NCBI RefSeq assembly: GCF_000016285.1
Contig: NC_011989.1
Span: 2,793,001-2,857,000 of the forward strand
DNA: 64,000 nt
Direction of reading: 5' to 3'
DNA from: Allorhizobium ampelinum S4
GTDB lineage: Bacteria; Pseudomonadota; Alphaproteobacteria; Rhizobiales; Rhizobiaceae
Of this stretch, positions 17,028 to 25,904 are shown piece after piece; position 1 is the first letter of the stretch; every line of letters begins with the position of its first letter. A program made the position numbers and the translations under genes. Under the pieces are notes generated by a model. The model made no database searches, was not told the DNA's origin, and saw nothing but the letters and a program-made list of their open reading frames with translations.

Positions 17028-19115
17028 TTAGTTCTGATGAATTTCCAGCGCTTTTAGATAGATTTTTCCGTCTTTTACATGGATCGACGCATCTTTTCCG
17101 ACCTGCAGAAGAAATTCTTCGCCAACATAGATACGACGGCTTTTGCCGATATCTTCCTGATAGTCACCGCGCACTATGAGGCTTTTCTTCCTGCCAACCG
17201 TGGTCTGTTGAACATTCCCCACAATTGTAGACTTAACCACCCCAACAACCTCGGAGGATCCGCCATTCACAATTTCAGATTTATTTTTCTCAACGAAAAT
17301 CTGGAAGTTTCCCTTTCCAGGATTAAGCGGATCGGGAATATGGAATTTCTCGAGAAGACCTCCAACACTTTTAAATAAATTCCCCGTCCGGGATAAGAGG
17401 AACTCAGAAAGCTTGTTCCGCCCAACTGCAATCGACATGTTTCCGGCGATTACCTCTTCATGATCTCCGGCAACCTGTATGGTTTTGTCGCGACCAATGA
17501 ATTCGTGTTGATCGTTTTCTATTCTTTTGGATCTGTCGTTAAGAACGTGAACATTCATATCCTTTTGGGCATGAAGATATATTTCCTCGCGTTCCTTCTC
17601 ATCTTCGAAGCTCAATTCATTGAAACCTTTACCCTGGTGAGTATTCGTCCGGAACACGCTCTTTGTCTTATTCGCAGGTAAGGTATAAGGCACAGCATTC
17701 TTCGGGTTCGGCACCACACCGGTCACGAGCGGCCGATCAGGATCGCCGTCGATAAAGGCAACCATCACCTCCATGCCAATGCGCGGGATGATCTGGCCGC
17801 CCCATTGGCCGCCCGCCCAATTTTGCGCCACCCGCACCCAACAGGTATCAGAGCCGTCCTTCTTGGCGCGCCTGTCCCAGGGATACCAAACCTTGATGCG
17901 GCCATACTGGTCGGTGTGGATCTCCTCGCCCGATGGCCCTGCAACGATCGCCACCTGCGCCCCCTCAATGCGGGGGCGTTTCGTGTCACGATGCGGGGTT
18001 AGCGGCACGCGTGACGGGATAGCCTCGAACTCATTGCGATATTCTGGTTCGTTCTCCGTCGTTTCATAGGAGCGATCAACGACCCAATGGGTAATCCTGA
18101 CGATCACATGCTCTTCGTATTTGTGTTCCGGATGCGGCTCCTCATAGGGCGTGAACCGGCGTCCTGCTTCCAGGAAGCGCACATTGGACTGGCCCGTCAC
18201 CCGCTCATGGTCGGCTTCCGTCGCCTGGGTTCGGAACGTTTCAGCCACTTCGGCTTCTTTGATATCGGAGATGCGGGCCGGATATTCGTAAAGCTCGCGC
18301 TGCTTGGCGCCCGGCATCTGGATCAGCGACGGCGTGACATTCAGCGGCACAGTGCTCGGCGTCTCGAAATTCCAGTCCGCGCCGGCACGCTGGCCGGGGA
18401 CATAGGAGAACTGCCGCATCCATTCATTGATATGGTTGCGGTCCGATGAACCTTGGGCTAATCTGACTTTGTCGACACCTTCTGCCGCAGCCGATGGCTT
18501 GCTCCAGGCCACCTTGCTGTCGCTGACCTTCAGGCGATGAACGCCGGTCTCATGTTCAAACCAGTAGAACAACCCGTCTTGCTCGAAGCGGCGCAGTAGG
18601 TAATCGAGATCCGTTTCATTCCATTGGACAGAATATTCGCGCGATGGCGGTGTCTTGTGCAGAGGGGCATAGGCGGCACTGGGAAGACCGTGTTCAGAGA
18701 GCAATGTTTCCATCACCTGGATGGCCGTCATATTCTGCCAGATCCGGCAATCGGAACGGCGCGACAGCAGCCATAGTTGCGGACGGATGGTCAGGGTATA
18801 GGACCGTAATCCACGGGTCACCGGCGGTCCCTCGGACAGATTGGTCACCAGTCCGTTGAACGGTCGGCGCACGCCATCCCCGTCCAGTTCACCCTGCCGG
18901 ATTTCCAGGGAGACATCGACCAGTTTGCCGATCAGCTCTTCAGGCTTGACTGCCTCGCGCTTGGCGCGCACCGACAACGTGATCTCGAACAGACGATTGA
19001 CGCCTTCGTCAACCATCATCCGTTCAGGCAGCAACTGGTCTTCACCCAAGGGTGACGAGACCTTCAGCACACGGCTTGCTTGAATGAAATCGGCCGGCGA
19101 CAGAATGTCGTCCAT
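17028..19115 (-). CDS. vgrG: T6SS spike protein VgrG (TssI)
   Basis: This is a 695-residue VgrG. A gp27-like N-terminal hub precedes YSVQWNETDLDYLLRRFEQDGLFYWFEHE. The gp5 OB-fold contains HTDQYGRIKVWYPWDRR, CWVRVAQNWAGGQWG and the classic IPRIGMEVMVAFIDGDPDRPL, followed by a beta-solenoid tail (KGFNELSFEDEKEREEIYLHA onward) ending at IHQN with no extra effector domain. ATG 19115 is chosen for the GGGGGG upstream; an ATG 24 bp earlier is in frame. It trimerises to form the tube tip. As first gene of the minus-strand operon it would carry the cargo and the DUF4150 effector encoded behind it. No baseplate or sheath genes are in the window. Confidence 0.95.
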   Translation of the reverse strand: MDDILSPADFIQASRVLKVSSPLGEDQLLPERMMVDEGVNRLFEITLSVRAKREAVKPEELIGKLVDVSLEIRQGELDGDGVRRPFNGLVTNLSEGPPVTRGLRSYTLTIRPQLWLLSRRSDCRIWQNMTAIQVMETLLSEHGLPSAAYAPLHKTPPSREYSVQWNETDLDYLLRRFEQDGLFYWFEHETGVHRLKVSDSKVAWSKPSAAAEGVDKVRLAQGSSDRNHINEWMRQFSYVPGQRAGADWNFETPSTVPLNVTPSLIQMPGAKQRELYEYPARISDIKEAEVAETFRTQATEADHERVTGQSNVRFLEAGRRFTPYEEPHPEHKYEEHVIVRITHWVVDRSYETTENEPEYRNEFEAIPSRVPLTPHRDTKRPRIEGAQVAIVAGPSGEEIHTDQYGRIKVWYPWDRRAKKDGSDTCWVRVAQNWAGGQWGGQIIPRIGMEVMVAFIDGDPDRPLVTGVVPNPKNAVPYTLPANKTKSVFRTNTHQGKGFNELSFEDEKEREEIYLHAQKDMNVHVLNDRSKRIENDQHEFIGRDKTIQVAGDHEEVIAGNMSIAVGRNKLSEFLLSRTGNLFKSVGGLLEKFHIPDPLNPGKGNFQIFVEKNKSEIVNGGSSEVVGVVKSTIVGNVQQTTVGRKKSLIVRGDYQEDIGKSRRIYVGEEFLLQVGKDASIHVKDGKIYLKALEIHQN

Positions 19116-19415
19116 GGATTGCCCCCCATATAACGTCATCGAAAATCGTCAAAACAGCTCGATCGCGCAAGGAAACTGTTTCAATCACGCCATCCATGAC
19201 GAGAATAAGCTAGCCTCCCAAAAGGTCAAGGTCTCGCTTGTGCTTTTGATGCACTGTCAATTGAACCCTGGAGTAGACCACCAGAAGCTATCAAACCAGC
19301 GATTCGCTCGCTTCAAAGACAAGCTTTCAACTTTCGATGAGAAAAATGCGGTTAATGGCCACAAGGGATGCCACATGCCAACAAAGAAAACGAACCGTGC
19401 TTCCTCCCCGCGATT
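19116..19415. other. upstream region of vgrG
   Basis: This is 300 bp that should contain the vgrG promoter (minus strand). No clear sigma-factor motif was found. From about 19,378 the sequence becomes similar to the DNA downstream of the gene at 13,093-14,253, which marks the duplicated segment described at 19,416. Confidence 0.4.
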
Positions 19416-19473
19416 TTAATGCAGTCGCTTCAAAATTGACTGCATAACGAGATCATAGCCGGTGATCCCTCCC
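19416..19473 (-). pseudogene. 3' remnant of a second copy of the 13.1-kb secreted gene
   Basis: Read on the minus strand this encodes GGITGYDLVMQSILKRLH followed by TAA, differing at a single residue from the C-terminus of the gene at 13,093-14,253. Downstream flanking DNA is also similar. The homology stops at about 19,473, where phage coding sequence begins, so this is the junction between the T6SS island and the prophage fragment. Confidence 0.85.
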
Positions 19474-20421
19474 GCATTCTCCAGCCTTTCCACCCGCCGC
19501 CTCAACACCATCCGCACCGCCATTGAGGCCGCGCCTGATTATCCAGACGCCGCCCGCGCCATTCTCACCCTTGGCGCAAAATGGACCCCAGATGCATTTG
19601 GCAAACTGCTAGGCGATGGCTTGGAGCTGGCGGCCCTTCATGGACGCGAGGCCGCGTTTACTGACGGCGAGGACGATGACGCCCGCTTTGCTGACGCTGA
19701 CGTATTCAACCAGCCGTTCAAGGAGCAGATTGACTTCTTTACCCAAAAGCGGGGCAAGCCGACCAAGGCGTGGACCGATGCCCTGCGCGGCACCCATGAC
19801 CGCGCCTTTGTTATTGCAGGCGCCTCCGATCTCGCCATGCTGTCGGATTTTCAGACTGCCATTGCCAGCGCCATGCAAAACGGTACCACCTTCGCTGATT
19901 TTCAGAAGGACTTTGACCGGATCGTTGCCAAATACGGCTGGGCCTATAAGGGTGAAGGTGGCTGGCGCAGCCGGGTGATCTTTGAAACCAACCTGCGCAC
20001 CAGCCATATGGCGGGGCGGCTGAAGCAGATGCGCGACCCTGACGTGCTGAAGCTGCGCCCCTATTGGGAATATCGCCACGGTGAAACCCGCAAGCCGAAA
20101 ATTCCGCGCACCCAACATCTGGCGTGGCACGGCAAATGCTACCCGCATGATGATCCGTTCTGGCAGACCCATTTCCCACCGAACGACTGGCATTGTTCCT
20201 GCGGTGTGCGCTCGCGCTACATGCCGGAGACCGCCGATGATGCGGCTCTCGCCAATGACGTCTGGGGCGATGACGCGATCCTGGCTTATGTCCCCGAAGC
20301 GGGCGACAATTTTCAGGTGCCGTCCTTTGCTTACGATCAGCCTTTTGGGCGATGTCACGATCCGCAAAAAACATACGACCTTTTCCAGCGCCATCACCAT
20401 TCGGGATATGGACGGCGTTAA
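19474..20421 (+). pseudogene. Mu-like phage head protein (MuF/gpF), truncated and fused
   Basis: The open frame runs from a GTG at 19,462 that lies inside the preceding remnant, so its N-terminus is artificial. About 75 residues resembling the C-terminal end of a DUF935 portal protein come first (YPDAARAILTLGAKWTPDAF, LAALHGREAAF). The Mu gpF minor head domain follows: FKEQIDFFTQKR, THDRAFVIAGA, TNLRTSHMAGRLKQMRDP and PPNDWHCSCGVRSR. It ends early with a poor C-terminus (QRHHHSGYGRR), where the next phage gene overlaps in another frame. MuF proteins help assemble the capsid around the portal. Both ends look rearranged, so it is unlikely to work. Confidence 0.75.
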
Positions 20422-20830
20422 CGACCAAAAAAGGGTATTGCGGACCGTAAGCTTTTCGCCGACTGCGAGCAATTCACCGAACATCTACGGCAACAGCTAT
20501 CCGGCAGGCGTAGAACTCCAATCCCGCGTCGGTCTGCGGCTCGATTATGTTTCGTTGATCATTCCCGACACACCAAGCACGGTGACCAACACGAACGTGT
20601 TCGGCGTGCATTACGGCATGGCCTTCATCATGACTTATGGCACCTTGTCGGCGGAAAAGGCCACGACAAGCGCGGTTCTGTTCCAGCCGTGGTGGGCCGC
20701 ACCGCTTGAAGTTTGGTGCTCAAACGTTGCTATCGCTGATAGCGCCAGGGGCCATATCCTTTCGGGTATCGCGGCAAACGCCAATCCCCACGTCATCGCC
20801 AACTATCGCTCCAATCTGACAGCATTGTGA
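20408..20830 (+). CDS. phage-derived protein, unrecognised, possibly 5'-truncated
   Basis: This is 140 residues from ATG 20408 (MDGVNDQKRVLRTVSF), beta-rich with PNIYGNSYPAGVELQSRVGL and many Ala/Asn. The same frame remains protein-like for about 20 residues upstream (GDVTIRKKHTTFSSAITIRD), overlapping the end of the MuF frame. The ATG may therefore be internal to a gene whose real start was deleted. Its place between head and tail-fibre-like genes suggests a virion protein. The function is unknown. Confidence 0.5.
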   Translation: MDGVNDQKRVLRTVSFSPTASNSPNIYGNSYPAGVELQSRVGLRLDYVSLIIPDTPSTVTNTNVFGVHYGMAFIMTYGTLSAEKATTSAVLFQPWWAAPLEVWCSNVAIADSARGHILSGIAANANPHVIANYRSNLTAL

Positions 20831-20838
20831 GGTTTTAA

Positions 20839-21282
20839 ATGACCGCTGATCTCTCTACACTTGTTCCAGCCGTTCCTGCGCAATCGCTGACCATTGATTA
20901 CAATGGCCAGACGTATGCTGGGTTTAACACCGACGCCCTGGCCGATGCAGGCGTCCCCCAAACCGTTATCAAGGACGCGCAGGCCCTTGCTCACCACGAG
21001 GCCGTCAAAGCCGAATGCCGCCGCCGCATCTATGCGGTTGGCTCGTCCGAGGCGCAAATGAACGTCACGTCGATGACCGCCGCCATCAGCGCCAAAACGG
21101 AAGCCAATCGAACCGCAGAAGAAAAGGCCATCGTTGCCGCCGCCAGCCAGTCCATCGAATGGGTGACGGCCATGCGCGGTCGGTTCGCGGAGTTGGCCGA
21201 AGATATGGAAGCGAACTATCTGGCCGACGCAAGCTGGCCGGAATGCCCGCAGGCCGTCATCGATCTCTATGCGCAGTTCTAA
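20839..21282 (+). CDS. phage tail/fibre-assembly-like small protein
   Basis: This is 147 residues, MTADLSTLVPAVPAQSLTID onward, largely helical after residue 35, ending PQAVIDLYAQF. The ATG is preceded by GAGGTTTT, and the gene starts 8 bp after the previous stop, so it belongs to the same phage transcript. The pattern of a short beta head and a long Ala-rich helix resembles proteins encoded after tail fibres in Mu-like phages, but I cannot name a family. Confidence 0.5.
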   Translation: MTADLSTLVPAVPAQSLTIDYNGQTYAGFNTDALADAGVPQTVIKDAQALAHHEAVKAECRRRIYAVGSSEAQMNVTSMTAAISAKTEANRTAEEKAIVAAASQSIEWVTAMRGRFAELAEDMEANYLADASWPECPQAVIDLYAQF

Positions 21283-21489
21283 CGCCTGTCGCGCAAAAGT
21301 GCATCGCGGTTTTGCGAGAACGACAGGCGCAGCAAAAAACCTCGCATAGCCGCCGGGTGCCGGGACAAAGCCCCGGAAGACGGGTCCAGTTTGGCGACCA
21401 ACCCCGTCCGACATCAAGCACGCTCAACTGTCCACCCGTTCTGCCCGAAGGCAGAGCGCGGTCATAATCGGAATCTTGAGCGTTAGAAA

Positions 21490-21687
21490 ATGAAAAATAT
21501 CCGTTGCGGCACATGCACCGCCCTTTTGTTCAAGGCAGGGCGGGCATTCGCAGGGGACATCGAAATCAAGTGCCGCCGCTGCGACACCATCAATCACTTG
21601 AGGTCAGCCGAGCCCGAACCGGATCGCCAAGAGCGGCCAAACGAAACGGCAGACTATGAAAAAGCAGAAGGCCGATTATCCGGCTGA
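21490..21687 (+). CDS. com: Com family zinc-finger protein (Mu-like)
   Basis: This is 65 residues with the four-Cys pattern CGTC...CRRC and the diagnostic IRCGTCTALLFKAG and GDIEIKCRRCDTINHL. In phage Mu, Com binds the mom mRNA and allows its translation, so that Mom can modify phage DNA. No mom or DNA methylase gene follows here; only a 92-residue unknown overlaps its 3' end. The protein itself looks intact. It marks the segment as Mu-like prophage remains. The 207 bp before it hold no gene. Confidence 0.85.
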   Translation: MKNIRCGTCTALLFKAGRAFAGDIEIKCRRCDTINHLRSAEPEPDRQERPNETADYEKAEGRLSG

Positions 21688-21934
21688 CTTCCCCGAAAAG
21701 ACCAAGCAGCCCGATGCGACCGTGCGTGTGGCCGCGACGGGCTACGAGGCAACGGTGATGATGCGGATGATCTGGAACGGCAAGCTTCAGGCCGGTGTTT
21801 CGTTCGCGGAGGTTGCCGAAAAGGAAATGCGGCTGGCTGGCATTCAGCGCTCCATCGAACCGCACGAGCTTGGAAGGAAGGCTCTTGAAATATTCCGCTT
21901 TGCCGATTTCCCCGGATGGATCATTCGTGGATGA
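21656..21934 (+). CDS. small phage-associated protein, unknown
   Basis: This 92-residue protein starts MKKQKADYPADFPEKTKQ and overlaps com by 32 bp in another frame. The body (TVMMRMIWNGKLQAGVSFAE, LGRKALEIFRFADFPGW) is mixed and shows no known motif. It occupies the place of mom in Mu. Expression may be coupled to com. Moderate confidence that it is coding; function unknown. Confidence 0.5.
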   Translation: MKKQKADYPADFPEKTKQPDATVRVAATGYEATVMMRMIWNGKLQAGVSFAEVAEKEMRLAGIQRSIEPHELGRKALEIFRFADFPGWIIRG

Positions 21935-22123
21935 CCCTGGACGATATAAACAAACCGGGCGGCGACATGGCCGACCTGACAAATTTAAGTTTTCGTGTCC
22001 AGAAGCTGTTGCGGATTTGTCCAGAAGGTCGCGCCGCGCCACAGACAACGACTAACGGCGCTTCATCACATAAGCGGTTGATTTCACTTATTAAAATTTT
22101 CACCGCAATATTTAAAATGATAT
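21935..22123. other. end of prophage fragment before the element's att site
   Basis: This is 189 bp, increasingly AT-rich, with no gene I can support. In the unintegrated chromosome it should lie directly next to the tRNA-Arg 3' end. Confidence 0.45.
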
Positions 22124-22148
22124 TTTGTGGCGCACCCGACAGGATTCG
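22124..22148. other. attachment site (left), displaced tRNA-Arg 3' end
   Basis: These 25 bases are identical to 44,523-44,547. The last 21 (from TGGCGCACCCG) are the 3' end of the tRNA including CCA. The match ends exactly at ATTCG, after which the tRNA continues AACC but this copy reads TCAT. It is the classic scar of integration into a tRNA 3' end. Confidence 0.92.
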
Positions 22149-22224
22149 TCATCAAAATTCAAAACATCCTAATAACTTGATTATAATCAATAAAAGCCAA
22201 TTTTTAGGAAATCTAAAATTCCTA

Positions 22225-22259
22225 TTTGTATCGCAGTTTGTATCTCATTTTGTATCGCA
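22225..22259 (+). repeat. triple direct repeat, probable integrase arm sites (left)
   Basis: TTTGTATCGCA (22225-22235), TTTGTATCTCA (22237-22247) and TTTGTATCGCA (22249-22259) are spaced exactly 12 bp apart, 77 bp inside the left att core. The same arrangement in the same orientation occurs at 44,393-44,427 near the right end. Symmetric placement suggests arm-type integrase or excisionase binding sites. Confidence 0.75.
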
Positions 22260-22370
22260 CAAAGTGAACTTCTTCGGGCTGAAATTCATCGCATAACCGC
22301 AGTAGAATATTAGCCGCTAGCAGCCAAGCAATCGTTCACCGTGAGACGTCGTCCATACGGGATATATCTC

Positions 22371-22426
22371 CATCGACTTCGCCCCCCAAGATTTCGGACG
22401 GCCGTCACTTCCGTCAGACCAACGAT
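22371..22426 (-). pseudogene. remnant of an exonuclease-like C-terminus
   Basis: About 56 bp match the C-terminal coding sequence of the exonuclease at 1,472-2,467 (RWSDGSDGRPKSW on the minus strand), with one base lost near the end. It is cut off by the left end of IS21 at 22,427. It shows that a second, probably horizontally acquired, relative of that gene was here before the insertion. Confidence 0.75.
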
Positions 22427-22498
22427 TGTTGGTTTCCACGCGGAACTGAGCCGGTTTTTCCACCGAGAAGTGAGCCACCTCTGAGTATGGTTTTCTGC

Positions 22499-23293
22499 TC
22501 AGGCTTTAGTCAAGGTGCTGGTCTTTTCTCCTCTCTTCTGTGCTGCTGCGGCCGAACTGGCCTTGAAGCGGAAGCTGTCGTTTCCTGTTTCCAGGATATG
22601 GCAACGGTGGGTCAGGCGGTCGAGCAACGCGGTCGTCATTTTGGCGTCGCCGAAGACGGTCGCCCATTCGCTGAAGCTGAGGTTGGTGGTGATGATGACG
22701 CTGGTGCGCTCATAAAGCTTGCTCAACAGGTGGAACAGCAGCGCTCCACCTGAGGCGCTGAACGGAAGGTATCCGAGTTCATCGAGGATCAGCAGATCGA
22801 GGCGAACCAAGGTCTCGGCGATCTGACCTGCCTTGCCCTTTGCTTTCTCCTGCTCAAGCGCATTGACCAGTTCGATGGTCGAGAAGAAGCGGACCTTTCG
22901 GCGGTGATGTTCGATGGCCTGGACACCAAGCGCGGTCGCGACGTGTGTTTTGCCTGTGCCCGGCCCGCCAACGAGGACAATGTTCTGTGCTCCGTCCATG
23001 AAGTCGCATCGGTGCAGTTGGCGCACCGTCGCCTCAACGATTTCGCTGGTGGCGAAGTCGAAGCCGGAGAGGTCCTTGTAGGCAGGAAAGCGGGCGACCT
23101 TCATATGATAGGCGATGGAGCGGATCTCACGCTCGGCCACCTCGGCTTTCAGTAACTGGGACAGGATCGGCACGGCAGCGTCGAAAGCCGGAGCACCTTG
23201 CTCGATCAGGTCCGTGACGGCCTGGGCCATGCCATACATCTTCAGACTACGCAGCATGATGACGACGGCAGCACTGGCAGGATCATGACGCAT
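22499..23293 (-). CDS. istB: IS21 helper ATPase IstB
   Basis: This 264-residue AAA+ protein has Walker [16 protein letters not shown], Walker [14 protein letters not shown] and the sensor region [11 protein letters not shown]. It assembles on target DNA and directs the IstA transposase. ATG 23293 ([13 protein letters not shown]) overlaps the istA stop by 11 bp, as usual in the family; longer in-frame starts would lie in istA. It appears complete and functional. Confidence 0.95.
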   Translation of the reverse strand: MRHDPASAAVVIMLRSLKMYGMAQAVTDLIEQGAPAFDAAVPILSQLLKAEVAEREIRSIAYHMKVARFPAYKDLSGFDFATSEIVEATVRQLHRCDFMDGAQNIVLVGGPGTGKTHVATALGVQAIEHHRRKVRFFSTIELVNALEQEKAKGKAGQIAETLVRLDLLILDELGYLPFSASGGALLFHLLSKLYERTSVIITTNLSFSEWATVFGDAKMTTALLDRLTHRCHILETGNDSFRFKASSAAAAQKRGEKTSTLTKA

Positions 23294-24800
23294 GGCGACC
23301 TCCCACGATGCGGACACGTAAACCGTCATAGCGTTCGACATTGGCCTTGGGTTCACGCAACAAGGTTAGCGCCTGTGGCGTGTCGATATCGGGACCATCG
23401 GTGGTCTTGCCGTCAATCAACCGATGCAGCAGGTTCATTACATGCGTCTTGGTCGCCACGCCCGCATCCAGAGCCAACTCCACAGCACGGAGTACGGCCT
23501 GTTCGTCGTGATGAAGGACAAGGGCAAGGATATCGGCCATCTCACGATCACCGCCAGGACGACGAAGCATCTGCTCCTGTAGTTGTCGAAAGGCAGACGG
23601 TAATTCTAAAAACGGTGCGCCATTGCGTAGGGCTCCGGGCTTGCGTTGGATGACGGCAAGGTAATGCCGCCAGTCGTAGATCGTTCGCGGTAGCTTGTGG
23701 CTGCGCTCAATAATCCGCGCGTGTTCACACAGAATGTTTCCCTCGGCCGCAACAACCAGTCGGTCTGGGTATATCCGCAGGCTGACGGGCCGGTTCGCAA
23801 ATGATGCTGGCACGCTGTAACGATTACGCTCGAAGGTGATCAGGCATGTTGGTGAGACGCGCTTGCTCTGCTCGACGAAGCCGTCAAACATGGCAGGGAG
23901 CGCCATCAATGCTGCCCGCTCATCGGCCCAAACATCCGCGATCGTGCCTGACAAGGTGCCATGCAGCGTCTCCCGCCACAGCTCCTGGCAATGTTGCTCC
24001 AGCCAGTCATTCAACGCCATCAGATTTGGAAAGTCTGGCATCTGTTGCCACAAGCGTGGTCGGGCATCCTGGACGTTCTTCTCGACCTGACCCTTTTCCC
24101 AACCGGCCGCTGGATTGCAGAATTCGGGCGCAAAGACGTAGTGGTTCGTCATCGCCAGGAAACGGATATTGACCTGCCGCTCCTTGCCACGGCCGACCCG
24201 ATCAACGGCTGTGCGCATATTGTCATAAATCCCTCGCGCAGGCACACCGCCGAAGACCCGGAAGCCGTGCCAGTGAGCATCGAAGAGCATCTCGTGCGTT
24301 TGCAGCAGGTAAGCCCTGACCAGAAAGGCCCGACTGTGCGATAGCTTGATATGTGCGACCTGAAGCTTCACACGCTCGCCAGCGATCACGGCATAATCTT
24401 CACTCCAATCGAATTGGAATGCTTCACCTGGGCGGAATGATAACGGTACGAATATGCCGCGGCCCGCCGTCTGCTGCTCAGCCTGCCACTCACGGGCGAA
24501 CGCGGCGACCCGGCCATAAGAGCCGGTAAAGCCGAGAGCCACAAGATCGGCATGAAGCTGCTTCAGCGTTCGGCGCTGCTTGCGCGACCGCCCTGCCTCG
24601 GTCTTCAGCCAGCCAGAAAGTTTGTCGGCGAAAGGATCAAGCTTGCTCGGTCGCTCCGGTACCGTAAACGTCGGCTCGATCGTGCCAGCGTTCAAATACT
24701 TTGCGATCGTGTTACGTGACAGCCCAGTACGCCGGCTGATCTCGCGGATCGACTGCTTCTCACGCAGCGCCATCCGACGGATGATGTTTAAAAGTCCCAT
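23283..24800 (-). CDS. istA: IS21 transposase IstA
   Basis: This is a 505-residue transposase with an N-terminal helix-turn-helix ([20 protein letters not shown]) and a DDE catalytic core including [35 protein letters not shown] and [19 protein letters not shown]-terminal beta-barrel region follows ([20 protein letters not shown]). The start ATG 24800 has GGAGTGATCC upstream. The frame is uninterrupted. Confidence 0.95.
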   Translation of the reverse strand: MGLLNIIRRMALREKQSIREISRRTGLSRNTIAKYLNAGTIEPTFTVPERPSKLDPFADKLSGWLKTEAGRSRKQRRTLKQLHADLVALGFTGSYGRVAAFAREWQAEQQTAGRGIFVPLSFRPGEAFQFDWSEDYAVIAGERVKLQVAHIKLSHSRAFLVRAYLLQTHEMLFDAHWHGFRVFGGVPARGIYDNMRTAVDRVGRGKERQVNIRFLAMTNHYVFAPEFCNPAAGWEKGQVEKNVQDARPRLWQQMPDFPNLMALNDWLEQHCQELWRETLHGTLSGTIADVWADERAALMALPAMFDGFVEQSKRVSPTCLITFERNRYSVPASFANRPVSLRIYPDRLVVAAEGNILCEHARIIERSHKLPRTIYDWRHYLAVIQRKPGALRNGAPFLELPSAFRQLQEQMLRRPGGDREMADILALVLHHDEQAVLRAVELALDAGVATKTHVMNLLHRLIDGKTTDGPDIDTPQALTLLREPKANVERYDGLRVRIVGGRHAS

Positions 24801-24912
24801 GTGGATCACTCCGTTGCCCCCGTCGCTCACCGCGTTGGGGGAAGGTTCACATGGCTCAATTCTCAATGGAAATTATCCGCCTAACCGGCTCAGTTCTGCG
24901 TGGAAACCAACA

Positions 24913-25008
24913 TTCGTCCAAGCGCGTGAGCGCGACACCAGCGTCGAAAGCCGGCCGCATCAGGGCTGTCATGCTGATTTTTGCGAGATCGTAAGCCATT
25001 GAAATCAT
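24913..25008 (-). pseudogene. 5' remnant of a DUF1612-like gene cut by IS21
   Basis: On the minus strand the sequence reads MISMAYDLAKISMTALMRP and then AFDAGVALTRLDE before running into the IS21 right end. That opening resembles the DUF1612/helix-turn-helix proteins of rhizobial plasmids (PLMxAxxALARLDERL). Only about 32 codons remain. The family name is tentative. Confidence 0.5.
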
Positions 25009-25904
25009 GGTAAATGATTTGCTAAAAGAACTCTATATAAATATTACAGTTCCTCACATGGTATAATTGTCAGTTGGCGGTATAACCATCGATAAGTAAC
25101 CCTTATCGAATATTATAGTCTGGCGTTGAGGTGGCCCTTCCATCTCGCTTTCGTCAGGATCATTTTATGCGAAAGCCGAACTCACCTCTCCCGCAATCAT
25201 GGTCGGCGATTTCCGCTCAGACGAATTTGCCCAGAGTGCCCTTAGCAGTTTGCTCCGATGGCTTGTTGGACCGCGTCCCGTATCGCATTTCGAGAAGCTT
25301 TGCATAGGTATCGATATGTCCTTATGGCGGAGGCGATCGACGGCCTCGACATAGCAAAGGCCTGCGTAAAGCAGCCGTCCACTCGTTACGAACGAACGAA
25401 AAGGACGGAGCCGACCCGGGGGATCGTCACAAAATCAAAAGGAGAGCCCGGGTTGTCTTCACCCGCTCAGCGCCACGCCATACTCATCGTTTAACGATAA
25501 CGGTCTGTTTCATTCCCACACAACGTGGCTGGCAAAAAATGCTTGGTTACCGGTTCATTAAAAAACTCTCCAAAAATCGCAACACATTCAGACGGATAGC
25601 TCTTTAAATATAGATTTTCTAATTTTTAGATTAGTACAACGCAGTTGCACAGCCGCAGGTTTTCGTGGTTTTAATAACCCATCGCTGTATTACTAGCCTA
25701 TGCGTTAGCATACCTCTCCCATACGACATTTGTGTGAACAACTCAGTCGTAGGATGACAGTCTTACCAAGTCACAATAGCCAGATCCTGCAATACGTTGG
25801 CGCTTGTCGGTAGCACCTGGCGCTGCGTGAGTGATTATTATTCCGGTTCAACACTGATCGCGTCGGCACTGCGTGTGCCGCGACGAAATGACATGAGGCA
25901 AACT
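25009..25904. other. long region upstream of the phosphonate operon
   Basis: This is about 900 bp with no gene I trust. It holds an inverted repeat CGATAAG-TAACC-CTTATCG at 25,090-25,108 (a possible operator), AT-rich stretches around 25,600-25,700 suited to a promoter for the operon, and stop-rich frames throughout. A 78-codon frame at 25,258 lacks a ribosome site and codon character. Confidence 0.45.

Larger units (their letters stand above)
22427..24912 (-). mobile_element. IS21-family insertion sequence, complete
   Basis: This is 2,486 bp with terminal inverted repeats TGTTGGTTTCCACGC... and ...GCGTGGAAACCAACA (one mismatch in the first 28 bp). It carries istA and istB overlapping on the minus strand. 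I see no target-site duplication: the flanks are CAACGAT and TTCGTCC. The two sides also belong to different broken genes, so deletion or recombination next to the element is likely. Confidence 0.93.

Noticed and set aside
22427..24912. Target-site duplication of IS21
   Set aside because: The bases flanking the two ends (CAACGAT and TTCGTCC) do not match.
25258..25494. 78-codon plus-strand frame upstream of the phosphonate operon
   Set aside because: No ribosome site, mixed composition, no family resemblance and poor codon use.
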